From: Pseudohalioglobus sediminis
GTDB taxonomy: Bacteria; Pseudomonadota; Gammaproteobacteria; Pseudomonadales; Halieaceae
DNA: 64,000 nucleotides
NCBI RefSeq assembly: GCF_008370495.1
Contig: NZ_VTUX01000007.1
Span: 310,001-374,000 of the forward strand
Direction of reading: 5' to 3'
Shown: one piece after another, positions 52,375 to 61,315 of the stretch
How the letters are laid out: every line of letters starts with the position of its first letter
How positions within the stretch are numbered: the first letter of the stretch is position 1
The notes under the pieces: generated by a model
What the model saw: only the letters and a program-made list of their open reading frames with translations
The model's database searches: none
Told to the model about the DNA's origin: nothing
Program-made: the position numbers and the translations under genes

Positions 52375-53619
52375 TTACTCTCCCATCGCGGCAACGCCTG
52401 CCGCATAGTTAACGAAATTACGCTTGAATGCCGGTAGCACATCAAGCCCGGAGAGCGCCAGGTCACGCAGCAAGCCCACCACGGGGTCACCGGGCATAAA
52501 CAGGGAGGGCAGCCTGTCGCTGAAGGTGATGGTGCGCTGTTGGTCCTCGCGCTGCTGGTGTTCGTAGCGTTTTAATACGCGCAGATCGCCCGGCGAATGC
52601 CCCTGTTCCACCGCCTCGGCCAGCACCCTGGCCAACTCTGCTACATCCCGCAGCGCCAGGTTATAACCCTGACCGGCTACCGGGTGCAGTGCGTGTGCGG
52701 CATTGCCCATCAAAACCATGCCCTGGCGCACCTGCTCGCCGGATTTTACCAACGCCAACGGATAGCTGTGACGCTCCCCGACCTGCTGCATACGCCCGAG
52801 ACGATAGCCAAACCGCTCCTGCAAGGCGTTAAGGAACTCCTGTTCCGGACAGTGCAGCAGCTGTTCTGCCTCCTCGGGTGAGACCGTCCACACCAGGCCG
52901 CTGCGATGCGCCGCTGCGCTCACGCCCAGCAGCGGTAACAGGGCAAGGGGCCCCTTGTCGGTGAAACGCTCAAAGGCCCGGCCCTGGTGTGGCTGGGCAA
53001 ACGCGACATTGGCAACCAGCGCGTGCTGGGCATAGGGTTTTTCGGTAACCGCAAAGCCCAGTTTCTCGCGCAGACCCGACGCGGCACCATCGGCGACCAC
53101 CAGCAGGCTGGCCTCGAGTGAATGCACGTCCGCGCCCTCGAGGGTAATACTGGTGCCTCCCGGCGTTGCGCGGGCGTCGACCACACGTGCCGGGCTGATC
53201 AGCTCGACCCGGGCCTGCCTGTGCAAGGCCTGCACCAGGCTGTTGCCCAACCAGGCATTCTCCACCACGTAACCGAGGGCAGACCAACCGTGATCCCCGG
53301 CGTGCATGAGCGTGCTGCCAAAGTGGCCCCGGTTGGACACGTGGATACTGTCGATGGGACATACCCACTGCAGCAGGTCCTGCCACAGGCCGAGGCGCTC
53401 GTATATCAGCTTGCTGCTGTAGCTGAGAGCGGTTGAACGCGCATCGAACGCCGGGTGGTATTCGGGCCGGTGCCCGGGCGCCGGCTGTGGAAAGGGAAAC
53501 CCCTCCACCAGGCAGATCCGGGTATCCTCCGGTAGCACCTCGGCGAGATACAGCGCCAGGCTGATGCCTACCATGCCACCGCCGGCGATAACGATGTCCC
53601 TGTGTTGCGTCGTACTCAT
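52375..53619 (-). CDS. ubiH: Ubiquinone biosynthesis hydroxylase UbiH
   Basis: A 414-aa FAD monooxygenase. Motifs: DIVIAGGGMVGISLALYL, LEASLLVVADGAASGLREKLGF, VLMGNAAHALHPVAGQGYNLALRDVAELA. The YNLALRD variant and the gene order pepP-ubiH-visC point to UbiH (C1 hydroxylation). It is a paralogue of the next gene and together they cover two ring hydroxylations of aerobic ubiquinone synthesis. Overlaps pepP by 4 bases. Confidence 0.92.
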   Translation of the reverse strand: MSTTQHRDIVIAGGGMVGISLALYLAEVLPEDTRICLVEGFPFPQPAPGHRPEYHPAFDARSTALSYSSKLIYERLGLWQDLLQWVCPIDSIHVSNRGHFGSTLMHAGDHGWSALGYVVENAWLGNSLVQALHRQARVELISPARVVDARATPGGTSITLEGADVHSLEASLLVVADGAASGLREKLGFAVTEKPYAQHALVANVAFAQPHQGRAFERFTDKGPLALLPLLGVSAAAHRSGLVWTVSPEEAEQLLHCPEQEFLNALQERFGYRLGRMQQVGERHSYPLALVKSGEQVRQGMVLMGNAAHALHPVAGQGYNLALRDVAELARVLAEAVEQGHSPGDLRVLKRYEHQQREDQQRTITFSDRLPSLFMPGDPVVGLLRDLALSGLDVLPAFKRNFVNYAAGVAAMGE

Positions 53620-54929
53620 GCCGCCATTAACGCCTCGATCTCATCAGCCTTGCGCGGCACACCCTCGGTGAGAATGTCACAGCCTTTTGCAGTGACCAGC
53701 ACATCGTCCTCAATGCGCACACCGATGCCGCGCCATTTCCGGGCAACAGCCTGGTTGTCGGGAGCAATATAGATACCCGGTTCCACCGTCATGACCATGC
53801 CCGCTTCCAGCTGGCGCCATTCACTGCCCACGCGGTAATCGCCCACGTCGTGCACGTCCAGCCCCAGCCAGTGCCCGACGCGGTGCATGTAGAAATCCCT
53901 GTACGCCTCGGCCACGATCAATTCGTCGACATCGCCCTCCAGCAAACCCAGCTCCACCAGGCCGGCCGTAATAATCCGCACGCTGGCGTCATGGGGCTGG
54001 TTCCAGTGATTGCCGGCCCTGATCTGCGCGATCGCGGCATCGTGCGCCGCCAACACGAGATCGTAGATCGCGCGCTGCTCCGGCTTGAAGCGCCCGTTGA
54101 CGGGAAAGGTACGGGTAACATCCGCGGCGTAGTATTCAAACTCACAACCGGCATCCACCAGCACCAGGTCACCATCGCGCATTTTCGCGCCGTTCTCCAC
54201 GTAGTGCAGGGTGCAGGCATTGCGACCGCTGCCAACAATGCTGCAATAGGCAGGGTAGCGGGCGCCGCCGAGCGCGAACTGGTGGTGTAATTCACCCTCG
54301 AGCTGATACTCAAACATGCCCGGCTCGCAGAATCGCATGATGTGCCGATGCGCGGTCGCAGTGATTTCACCGGCACGACGCATCAGCTTTTGCTCGGCTG
54401 CACTCTTGACCAGGCGCAGGTCATGCAGCATGTGGTCGAGATCCGTGAACTCACCGGGAGGCACGGCGCCGCTGGACTCCTTGCTGCGGATGGTATTGAC
54501 CCATTCCATGATCTGGCGGTCGAACCGGGTGGAGCGCCCCATCGAGTAATAAACCCGGTCACGGCCCTCGATCAGCCCCGGCAAAATGTCATCGATATCG
54601 CTGATAGGGAAGGCGTCGTCGGCGCCGAACTGCGCGCAAACCCCGTCGGGTCCGGCACAGCGCCCGTGCCACAGCTCCATGGCAGGATCACGCTCTCGAC
54701 AAAACACCACAAACTCGCCGTGCCCTCGATTCGGCACCAGCACCAGCACCGCATCGGGCTCCTTGAAACCGCTCAGGTAATAGAAATCGCTGTCCTGACG
54801 GAAGGGGTACTCGGTGTCGCGCCCGCGCAATACCTCTCTCGCCGATGGAATAATGGCAATGCTGTTGGGCTCCATCAGCGCCATCAGGTTGCGACGGCGG
54901 CGTGCGTATTCGCTATTGGTGATCTTCAT
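53616..54929 (-). CDS. pepP: Xaa-Pro aminopeptidase
   Basis: A 437-aa M24 metallopeptidase that removes the N-terminal residue before proline. N-terminal domain with YPFRQDSDFYYLSGFKEPDAVLVLVP; catalytic domain with the metal ligands in LVLVDAGCEFEYYAADVTRTFPVNG (two Asp), HRVGHWLGLDVHDVGDY (His), MVMTVEPGIYI (Glu) and GVRIEDDVLVT (Glu). ATG 54929 gives the standard start; the TTG at 54938 is less likely. First of the run pepP-ubiH-ubiI. Confidence 0.95.
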   Translation of the reverse strand: MKITNSEYARRRRNLMALMEPNSIAIIPSAREVLRGRDTEYPFRQDSDFYYLSGFKEPDAVLVLVPNRGHGEFVVFCRERDPAMELWHGRCAGPDGVCAQFGADDAFPISDIDDILPGLIEGRDRVYYSMGRSTRFDRQIMEWVNTIRSKESSGAVPPGEFTDLDHMLHDLRLVKSAAEQKLMRRAGEITATAHRHIMRFCEPGMFEYQLEGELHHQFALGGARYPAYCSIVGSGRNACTLHYVENGAKMRDGDLVLVDAGCEFEYYAADVTRTFPVNGRFKPEQRAIYDLVLAAHDAAIAQIRAGNHWNQPHDASVRIITAGLVELGLLEGDVDELIVAEAYRDFYMHRVGHWLGLDVHDVGDYRVGSEWRQLEAGMVMTVEPGIYIAPDNQAVARKWRGIGVRIEDDVLVTAKGCDILTEGVPRKADEIEALMAA

Positions 54930-54974
54930 CGCAGGCAATTGGCTGGTGCATGGTTCGGGTGCGGAGATGGCGGC

Positions 54975-55547
54975 TCAGTGCAGTGACGGTGTCTCAGTGT
55001 TCGGTGCATTGCTGCGACTGTCCATGAAAACATTCAGCGCAGCGAAGCGCAGGTACTCGGTGACCTCGAGGTAGCTGGCTTCAGACTCATCTTCCTCGGC
55101 ATGTTCATCAATTTCAGCCTCGGCAATTGCGGCGAAGTCTCTCAGTATCTCGCTGCTGTCACCCTCCACCTGCTCGCGATTCACCTGGGCGAATCCACTC
55201 AGGAAGCCGCCGGCCCAGGCGGCCAGGGACGTGGTGCGCACGGTTATGTCCGCCTCGTCATCCGGCAACAGCGGGTGGAAATCGAATTCCTCGTCGACAA
55301 AAGCCGCGGCAGTCACGGTATACAGCTGCATCATCTGCGCTGCCAGCTCACCGTGGAAATCCAGATCCAGCGCCTGTGTCAGCAAGGCGAGACCCGCTTC
55401 CGCCTGTGCCGGGGCCCCGGCGGCGAGAAGCCCGCAAAGGCAGCCGTGCAGCGTCGACGGCGAGGCGTCCTGTCCCTGCTCCAGCAGGTGATCCGCCAGT
55501 TCATCGAAGTCGAACACGGCGACGTCTTCATCGGTATATTCCAGCAT
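54975..55547 (-). CDS. UPF0149 family protein (YgfB-like)
   Basis: A 190-aa YgfB/YecA-family protein. Features: ADHLLEQGQDASPSTLHGCLCGLLAAG, FHPLLPDDEADITVRTTSLAAWAGGFLSGFAQV and ATEYLRFAALNVFM-like C-terminus (VTEYLRFAALNVFMD). It is always near pepP. In Pseudomonas YgfB affects beta-lactamase expression; the general role is unclear. It lacks the C-terminal SEC-C zinc motif of longer YecA proteins. Cytoplasmic. Confidence 0.92.
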   Translation of the reverse strand: MLEYTDEDVAVFDFDELADHLLEQGQDASPSTLHGCLCGLLAAGAPAQAEAGLALLTQALDLDFHGELAAQMMQLYTVTAAAFVDEEFDFHPLLPDDEADITVRTTSLAAWAGGFLSGFAQVNREQVEGDSSEILRDFAAIAEAEIDEHAEEDESEASYLEVTEYLRFAALNVFMDSRSNAPNTETPSLH

Positions 55548-55640
55548 GGCGACTTCCCGAACTTCCCCCGCACAGGCGGAAGTTACAAAAATAAGCTAAA
55601 AAAGTATGGCAGGCCTTTGATTTTCATTACTTTTGTTCCG

Positions 55641-55669
55641 TTGACCTCAACCAGAAGCGCCCTTATAGT
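55641..55669 (+). promoter_or_regulatory. Sigma-70 promoter of the zapB-like/zapA operon
   Basis: TTGACC (55641-55646) and TATAGT (55664-55669) with exactly 17 bp between; 5 of 6 matches in each. The start codon of the first gene is 35 bases downstream. Confidence 0.82.
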
Positions 55670-55703
55670 AAAGTCCCATCCAGACTAACACCAGTAAAAC
55701 TCC

Positions 55704-55904
55704 ATGGCAGAAAAGCAACTGCAGGCGCTGGAACAAAAGATCGACCAGCTGATAGAGCTCTGCAATGAGCTGAACCGGGAGAACCAGCTGCTCAAGGCAG
55801 AAAACGCCGGCTGGCAGCAGGAAAGACAGGACCTGATCGACAAGAACGAGCTGGCCCGCTCCAAGGTGGAAGCCATGATCAACCGTCTGCGCACAATGGA
55901 GTGA
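55704..55904 (+). CDS. TIGR02449-type coiled-coil protein (ZapB-like)
   Basis: A 66-aa protein that is almost wholly one coiled coil: LQALEQKIDQLIELCNELNRENQLLKAENAGWQQERQDLIDKNELARSKVEAMINRLRTME, with leucine/isoleucine heptads. This is the small gene found before zapA in Pseudomonas-type genomes and it resembles ZapB, a division-site protein. It ends four bases before zapA, so the two are co-expressed. Confidence 0.88.
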   Translation: MAEKQLQALEQKIDQLIELCNELNRENQLLKAENAGWQQERQDLIDKNELARSKVEAMINRLRTME

Positions 55905-55908
55905 ACCA

Positions 55909-56226
55909 GTGAGCCAAGCCAATACCGTCACCGTCAAGATCCTCGACAAGGAGTACCAGGTGGCCTGCCCGGAAGAGCAGGAAGCCGAGCTCGTGGTCTC
56001 AGCCAAGTACCTGGACAAGCAGATGCGCAGCATTCGCGAGACCGGCAAGGTGATCGGCCTGGAACGCATTGCCGTCATGGCTGCCCTGAACATCAGCTAC
56101 GAGCTGCTGCAGGCCTCTGAGCACGGCGACGCACAGCGGCCGGCGCTTGATACAGGTGCTGTCGATTCCCTTAACCGCAAGCTTGACGATGCCCTGTACC
56201 AGCTGCGCCAGCTGGAAATCGGCTGA
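55909..56226 (+). CDS. zapA: Cell division protein ZapA
   Basis: A 105-aa FtsZ-bundling protein. N-terminal domain VTVKILDKEYQVACPEEQEAELVVSAKYLDKQMRSIRETGKVIGLERIAVMAALNISYELL, then a coiled coil (SLNRKLDDALYQLRQLEIG). GTG start at 55909, coupled closely to the upstream gene. 6S RNA follows, a conserved order. Confidence 0.96.
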   Translation: MSQANTVTVKILDKEYQVACPEEQEAELVVSAKYLDKQMRSIRETGKVIGLERIAVMAALNISYELLQASEHGDAQRPALDTGAVDSLNRKLDDALYQLRQLEIG

Positions 56227-56280
56227 GCCATCCTCAAAACGCAGCAAATTTCAAGGGCGAACTGACCCCGCTGCCTGCGT

Positions 56281-56286
56281 TATACT
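56281..56286 (+). promoter_or_regulatory. -10 element of the 6S RNA gene
   Basis: TATACT lies about seven bases before the expected 5' end of 6S RNA. No clear -35 is seen 17 bp upstream. Confidence 0.55.
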
Positions 56287-56292
56287 CTGCCC

Positions 56293-56472
56293 TGATCCCT
56301 GGCGTATGCGCCAGGCAGACAGTCCTCGAGCCGATAATGTTATATCCGGGGGCGTCTCGCCGCTGTTGGTGTGCAAGTCCGGCATGACCGGGAAGCCTTA
56401 TGCAGTGCAGGTGCCTCCTCCTTGAACCATCGGGTTCAAGGGCAGCGCTGTCAGCGGTACGCCGGGAATCTC
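56293..56472 (+). ncRNA. ssrS: 6S RNA
   Basis: A non-coding RNA that binds the sigma-70 RNA polymerase holoenzyme and lowers transcription in stationary phase. Seen: conserved blocks CAGTCCTCGAGCCGATA near the 5' side, TTGGTGTGCAAGTCC and GAAGCCTTA in the centre, and CCTTGAACCATCGGGTTCAAGG at the 3' side. The ends pair (GATCCCTGGCGTA near 56294 with TACGCCGGGAATC near 56458), giving the usual long rod with a central bubble. It lies between zapA and fau, the standard location. The ends are approximate. Confidence 0.93.
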
Positions 56473-56477
56473 TTTTC

Positions 56478-57065
56478 ATGCCATCTACACCTGACCTGAA
56501 GCTCGCCCTGCGTCGGCAACTGCGCCAGCGGCGCAGGGATATCGATGCCACTTCGCGCCTGCGCGCAGCAGAGCGCATTGCGGCAATACTCGAAGAGCTG
56601 CCGGGATTGGGCGAAGCCAGGCATATCGCCACCTACATCGCCGCCGACGCAGAGATCGACCCCGACATCGCCAACCGCTCACTGCACAAACTGGGCAAAG
56701 ATATTTACCTGCCGGTTATTCGACCCGGCAACCAACTGGAATTTGCTCGCTGGCAGCTAAACGATGCACTTGTGCCCAATAAGCTGGGCATCCCCGAACC
56801 GCCCCCTGCTGCGGAGCGGCGCGCGGCACAGGCCCTCGACCTGGTACTACTGCCCCTGGTGGGCTGGAGCCCCGGCGGCACCCGCCTGGGGATGGGTGGT
56901 GGCTTTTACGACCGCAGTCTAGGGAATGCGCCGGGGCTGACCAAGGTAGGCCTGGCTTTCGAGGTGCAGAGAATGGAGTCACTGCCGCAAGAGCAGTGGG
57001 ACGTGCGTATGGATTTTGTCGTCACGGAAACCGCCCTGCATGATTGCAGGGATGGCGGGCCCTAG
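56478..57065 (+). CDS. fau: 5-formyltetrahydrofolate cyclo-ligase
   Basis: A 195-aa enzyme that turns 5-formyl-THF into 5,10-methenyl-THF with ATP. Motifs: KLALRRQLRQRRRDI, IYLPVIRPGNQLEFARW, NKLGIPEP, and the ATP-binding LVLLPLVGWSPGGTRLGMGGGFYDRSL. ATG 56478 lies immediately after the 6S RNA; the two are often co-transcribed. The longer frame from 56400 runs inside the RNA and is rejected. Confidence 0.95.
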   Translation: MPSTPDLKLALRRQLRQRRRDIDATSRLRAAERIAAILEELPGLGEARHIATYIAADAEIDPDIANRSLHKLGKDIYLPVIRPGNQLEFARWQLNDALVPNKLGIPEPPPAAERRAAQALDLVLLPLVGWSPGGTRLGMGGGFYDRSLGNAPGLTKVGLAFEVQRMESLPQEQWDVRMDFVVTETALHDCRDGGP

Positions 57066-57080
57066 ACCGCGATCGCCCGG

Positions 57081-57227
57081 TCAGTCTCCCAGGAGAACGC
57101 CGGCCTGCAGGCCAGATGCGGGTTCTGCCACTGTGTTGTTGGCCGCCATCGGCAGCATCAGTGTGATCACCATGCCAAGACCAAAAACCGCCATGACAAT
57201 TACCATCAGGTCCGGTTTACGCTTCAC
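57081..57227 (-). CDS. Small membrane protein (48 aa)
   Basis: A short gene that reads MKRKPDLMVIVMAVFGLGMV, then ITLMLPMAANN, and ends LQAGVLLGD. It has a basic N-terminus, one hydrophobic helix (residues 7-28) and a short hydrophilic tail. GTG start at 57227 with GAGAG about 10 bases upstream. Proteins beginning MKRKPDL with this pattern are found as small hypotheticals in Pseudomonas-type genomes. It is convergent with fau and downstream of ilvA. Function unknown. Confidence 0.65.
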   Translation of the reverse strand: MKRKPDLMVIVMAVFGLGMVITLMLPMAANNTVAEPASGLQAGVLLGD

Positions 57228-57358
57228 TTTTCGACACTCTCTCTAATTGCTGTAGAAGCAGGGCTATTCTTCGAAGCCCTTGCCGTTATTATTGTTAGCT
57301 GGAAACAAGCACTAACTTTTGTGATTATTTCACAACCGAGAGAAATGTCTACACGCAA

Positions 57359-57389
57359 GCGCAGAAATCCGGACTTTTCTGCGCTTTTT
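57359..57389 (+). terminator. Rho-independent terminator, plus strand
   Basis: A perfect 9-bp stem GCGCAGAAA/TTTCTGCGC, loop of 8, followed by five T on the plus strand. It faces the fau direction. It also sits 15 bases past the ilvA stop, but on that strand there is no T-run. Confidence 0.6.
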
Positions 57390-57403
57390 CAGCAGCCACG
57401 ATA

Positions 57404-58933
57404 TCAGTCCTGACGTTGGCCAAGATAGATCTGGTAGGCCAGGTTGTCAGTTTCATCCCAGTAGCGGTAGCCAATGTCCTCGAGGGCTGCATCAAAGGCC
57501 TTTTTCTCGGCCTCGGGCACCTGCAAACCCACCATGATACGACCGTAAGCGGCGCCGTGATTACGGTAGTGGAACATGGATATATTCCAGTTCTGGCCCA
57601 GTGCAGACAGGAACTTTGCCAGCGCGCCGGGGCGCTCCGGGAACTCCACTCGATACACACGCTCGTGTTCAAGCACAGCCGGCGCGTGCCCTCCGACCAT
57701 GTAACGCACATGCAACTTGGCCACTTCGTTATCAGTGAGATCCACTACTTCGTAGCCTTTCCTGGCAAGCGCGGCCAGCAGGTCGGCCAGGTCTTCGCCT
57801 CCAGGCACCACAGAGAGCCCGACGAACACCTGGGCAGACGCGGCGTCTGCATAGCGGTAATTGAACTCGGTGATATTGCGTCGCCCCAGCGCAGTGCAGA
57901 AGCGGCGAAAGCTGCCCGGTTTCTCGGGAATGGTTACCGAGAGCACGGCCTCGCGGCGCTCGCCTATTTCGGTGCGCTCGGATATATAACGCAGGCGATC
58001 AAAATTGGTGTTGGCCCCGCTGACGATGGCCAGCAGGTCGGCCCCCTGAACCTGCTCTCGTTCCACATAGAGCTTGAGACCGGCAAGGGCAAGCGCTCCA
58101 GCAGGTTCGGCAATACTGCGCGTATCCTCGAAGATGTCCTTGATAGCGGCGCACATTTCATCCGTACCCACGGTGATCACCTCGTCCACCAGGTCACGCA
58201 CCACGCGAAACGTTTCCTTGCCTACCTGCGCCACTGCGCAACCATCGGCAAACAAACCCACCTCCGGTAACACGGCGCGTCGACCGCGTTCGAGCGCGAG
58301 TTTAAGGCAGGCTGCATCCTCCGGTTCCACGCCAATCACCTTGGTATCGGGCCAGACATACTTCACATAGGCGGCGACGCCGGCAAGCAACCCGCCACCG
58401 CCCACGGGCACAAAGATGGCGTCGAGGGGCTTCTGGTGCTGGCGCACAATTTCCATGCCCACTGTTCCCTGCCCGGCGATGACATCCGGGTCGTCGAAGG
58501 GATGCACATAGGTCATGCCTTTTTCTTCTACCAGCTGCTGGGCGTAGTCCGCGGCCTCATCATAGGAGTCGCCGCGCAGCACCACACGAGCACCGCGTCG
58601 CCTGACCGCGTCGACCTTTATTTGCGGTGTCGTGCGCGGCATGACAATCGTCGCCTTGACGCCCAGTTTCTCTGCTGCCATGGCCAGACCCTGGGCGTGA
58701 TTGCCGGCGGATGCAGCCACCACGCCCAGCGCCCTCTGGGCGTCACTGAGCCGATTCATCTTGTTGTAGGCACCGCGCAGCTTGAAAGAAAAAACCGGCT
58801 GCAAATCCTCGCGCTTAAGCCAGACCGCATTGCCCAGGCGCCGCGACATGAGCTCGGCCCTGTCGACGGGCGTTTCCCTGGCCACGTCGTAAACGCGGGC
58901 ATCAAGGATGCGTTTTATGTAGGACTGCGGCAT
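57404..58933 (-). CDS. ilvA: Threonine ammonia-lyase, biosynthetic
   Basis: A 509-aa PLP enzyme converting threonine to 2-oxobutanoate, the first step to isoleucine. The PLP lysine is in PVFSFKLRGAYNKM; further motifs are ASAGNHAQGLAMAAEKLG, VPVGGGGLLAGVAAYVK and IVSGANTNFDRLRYISERTEIGE. Two C-terminal ACT-like regulatory modules (about 325-420 and 420-509) bind isoleucine and valine, so it is feedback-controlled. Divergent from rpiA. Confidence 0.97.
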   Translation of the reverse strand: MPQSYIKRILDARVYDVARETPVDRAELMSRRLGNAVWLKREDLQPVFSFKLRGAYNKMNRLSDAQRALGVVAASAGNHAQGLAMAAEKLGVKATIVMPRTTPQIKVDAVRRRGARVVLRGDSYDEAADYAQQLVEEKGMTYVHPFDDPDVIAGQGTVGMEIVRQHQKPLDAIFVPVGGGGLLAGVAAYVKYVWPDTKVIGVEPEDAACLKLALERGRRAVLPEVGLFADGCAVAQVGKETFRVVRDLVDEVITVGTDEMCAAIKDIFEDTRSIAEPAGALALAGLKLYVEREQVQGADLLAIVSGANTNFDRLRYISERTEIGERREAVLSVTIPEKPGSFRRFCTALGRRNITEFNYRYADAASAQVFVGLSVVPGGEDLADLLAALARKGYEVVDLTDNEVAKLHVRYMVGGHAPAVLEHERVYRVEFPERPGALAKFLSALGQNWNISMFHYRNHGAAYGRIMVGLQVPEAEKKAFDAALEDIGYRYWDETDNLAYQIYLGQRQD

Positions 58934-59078
58934 TGGACTGCTACCAAACTCTGGGCGAAGCGGCCATGTTAAAGAAGCGCGGTGAGATTTCCAGCCCCCT
59001 GACAGCGCAATAATGCTGCTCCGGGCCGGCCTCTCCCCTATACTTACGTTTTTACCGCCCCAGTTGGAGCAGCAAGAG

Positions 59079-59759
59079 ATGAATCAGGACCAGTTAAAGC
59101 AGGCAGTAGCCGCAGCCGCTCTGGACTATATCAGGCCCAGAATCGACGATGACACCGTCATTGGCATTGGCACCGGGTCAACAGCCAACCTGTTTATCGA
59201 CTGTCTCGCAGAAATTCGCGGCCTCATAAACGCCACCGTGGCCAGTTCCGAAGCCTCTGCCCAGCGCCTTAAAAACCACGGTATCCCGGTTTACGATCTG
59301 AATGCGGTCGACCAGGTGGATTTCTATATCGATGGCGCCGATGAAGCCAATCGCGCACTGCAACTGATCAAGGGCGGCGGCGCCGCGCTGACCCGGGAAA
59401 AGATCGTTACCGCCGTGGCGCAGGAGTTCATCTGTATTGCCGATGAATCCAAGTTGGTGCATACACTGGGCAAGTTTCCGCTGCCGGTGGAAGTGATACC
59501 GATGGCGAGAAGTCACGTTGCCAGGGAACTGGTCAAGCTCGGCGGCGACCCCGTCTACCGGGACGGCGTGGTCACAGACAACGGCAACATCATCCTCGAC
59601 GTATACAACTTCTCGATACCGCAGCCACTGGCCACAGAGGAAAAAATAAACGGCATTACAGGCGTGGTAACCAATGGCCTGTTCGCGCTCAAACCGGCCG
59701 ACGTGCTCCTGCTTGGCACCGCCAGTGGGGTGGACACACTGCGCGCCGAGGCGCCCTGA
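59079..59759 (+). CDS. rpiA: Ribose-5-phosphate isomerase A
   Basis: A 226-aa enzyme of the pentose phosphate pathway. Motifs: [67 protein letters not shown] (catalytic Asp and Lys), and [13 protein letters not shown] 59079 has GGAG nine bases upstream. A -10-like TATACT (59039-59044) precedes it by 35 bases. Divergent from ilvA, convergent with the acyltransferase, with zero gap. Confidence 0.97.
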   Translation: MNQDQLKQAVAAAALDYIRPRIDDDTVIGIGTGSTANLFIDCLAEIRGLINATVASSEASAQRLKNHGIPVYDLNAVDQVDFYIDGADEANRALQLIKGGGAALTREKIVTAVAQEFICIADESKLVHTLGKFPLPVEVIPMARSHVARELVKLGGDPVYRDGVVTDNGNIILDVYNFSIPQPLATEEKINGITGVVTNGLFALKPADVLLLGTASGVDTLRAEAP

Positions 59760-60488
59760 TCAGCGGCGGCGCTTTGATGGCGGATACACAACCGACCATA
59801 GCCAGCGCCAGAAGCTGTTGCCCGCCAACACCTCCGCGTTGATGGCATCGAAGAAACGCTCCAACTCTTCCGGGTCGGCAAAATAGTCCATCCGGGTGAC
59901 GAAACCGCGCTCAGGGTCCAGTTCCTTGACCACTTTCGCGGGGTTACCGGCGACCACCACGTTGGCCGGCACGTCGCGCGTCACCACCGCACGCGCAGCA
60001 ACTACCGAGTTTTCCCCAATGGTGACGCCCTTCAGCACGCAGGAGCCATCGCCCAGCCACACGTTGCGCCCGATGTGCACCGGCGTCGCCCTCGGGTCAC
60101 GCTCAGTGCGATCGTATATCATGTGCCAGTCCGAGTCGGTGACATAGGCGCCATTGGCGAACATTGTGCCATCGCCGATCACCACCTCATCGCTGGCGCT
60201 GATCCGCGAACCCGGGCTCATCAGCACACAATCCCCGATCTCGACGCGCCCCTGGCCCTGTTCCCGGCCCCATACCCCGATCTCCACCTGGTGCATAGGC
60301 TCGCCAATAGCCGTGAAACTGCGCCCAATCCGGATATTGTTACCGGAAATGTTGACATACCAGGGCTTCATGATGGTGTGATAGGGTCCCAGCGACTCAC
60401 ACTCCGGACGCAGGTAATACTCTGCGTACCAGTGGCGAAACCGGAGGTAGAGTTTTTTCAACCACCAGGGGCGTAGGTCTTGGCGCAT
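59760..60488 (-). CDS. Left-handed beta-helix acyltransferase
   Basis: A 242-aa protein with hexapeptide repeats (from about residue 45: VNISGNNIRIGRSFTAIGE, VEIGDCVLMSPGSRISASDEVVIGDGTMFANGAYVTDSDWHM, VHIGRNVWLGDGSCVLKGVTIGENSVVAARAVVTRDVPANVVVAGNPAKVV), the fold of maltose/galactoside acetyltransferases. A basic N-terminus (WWLKKLYLRFRHWYAEYYLRPE) may touch the membrane. Start ATG 60488 has AAGAG upstream; ATG 60554 is an alternative. The substrate is unknown; a sugar or lipid-linked sugar is plausible. Confidence 0.85.
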   Translation of the reverse strand: MRQDLRPWWLKKLYLRFRHWYAEYYLRPECESLGPYHTIMKPWYVNISGNNIRIGRSFTAIGEPMHQVEIGVWGREQGQGRVEIGDCVLMSPGSRISASDEVVIGDGTMFANGAYVTDSDWHMIYDRTERDPRATPVHIGRNVWLGDGSCVLKGVTIGENSVVAARAVVTRDVPANVVVAGNPAKVVKELDPERGFVTRMDYFADPEELERFFDAINAEVLAGNSFWRWLWSVVYPPSKRRR

Positions 60489-60598
60489 GGCAAGCTCTTC
60501 TTGGTCAGGCAGGTTTACAACTTTTCTGTCTACTGCATTATGTGCCGGTATCATGGCAACGCCAGTGATGAACATCAACGGATACCTGACCGAAAAAC

Positions 60599-61282
60599 AT
60601 GAACCGACAGCTCACCGGGGTGTCCCGGCCAATCATCAGCAACCAGCAGGGTGTGCATCCACAACTGGCGCGGGTGGTCAGCCGCCACCTGGGCAGCAGC
60701 TTTCGCCGACCTGTGGCCAGGCACTCGGAAGTGGCCTATATCCCTTTGGCGGAGCGGATCGCCGCCGATGGCAGGCCACTTATACTGGATTCGTTTTGCG
60801 GCACCGGGCAGAGCACAGCGCTGTTGGCTGAACGCCACCCGGACTGCCTGGTAGTAGGTGTAGACCAGTCTGCACACCGTCTGCATAAACATGTGGAGGG
60901 CCCTGCTGAAAACTACCTGCTGCTGCGGGCGCAGGCGGAGGATATCTGGCAACTGCTGCTGCGAGATGAACGCCAGCTGTACCAGCACTACCTGCTGTAC
61001 CCCAACCCCTGGCCGAAGGGCAAACACCTGCAACGGCGCGTACATGGTCACGGCAGTTTTGGCTGGCTTTTGCGCCTGGGCGGCAGTATCGAGGTGCGCA
61101 GCAACTGGCAGCTGTATGTAGAGGAATTCGGCCTGGCCATGCACCTGGCGGGCCATCGCGGTGTGGTTTCCCGGGTTCCCGATGAGCCGGCTTTGACGCT
61201 ATTCGAGGAAAAGTACCGGCAAAGCGGGCACAGCCTGTGGCGATACCAGTATCGCGCCGCCGTGACGAGTCGGGGTTTATAA
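60599..61282 (+). CDS. TrmB-like SAM-dependent methyltransferase
   Basis: A 227-aa Rossmann-fold methyltransferase. SAM-binding region LILDSFCGTGQSTALLAERHPDCLVVGVDQS; then the TrmB-type signature YLLYPNPWPKGKHLQRRVHGHGSFGWLLRLGG and SNWQLYVEEF. The N-terminus (SRPIISNQQGVHPQLARVV) differs from the classical tRNA (guanine-46-N7) methyltransferase, so it is probably a divergent paralogue and may not modify tRNA. It ends shortly before cysE (33 bases). Confidence 0.82.
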   Translation: MNRQLTGVSRPIISNQQGVHPQLARVVSRHLGSSFRRPVARHSEVAYIPLAERIAADGRPLILDSFCGTGQSTALLAERHPDCLVVGVDQSAHRLHKHVEGPAENYLLLRAQAEDIWQLLLRDERQLYQHYLLYPNPWPKGKHLQRRVHGHGSFGWLLRLGGSIEVRSNWQLYVEEFGLAMHLAGHRGVVSRVPDEPALTLFEEKYRQSGHSLWRYQYRAAVTSRGL

Positions 61283-61315
61283 GCTAAAGTCCGTCGTCCA
61301 CGAGGAGATAAAGTC

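Noticed and set aside
57359-57389. The hairpin as a terminator of ilvA.
   Set aside because: On the minus strand it lacks a T-run; it is annotated for the plus strand instead.
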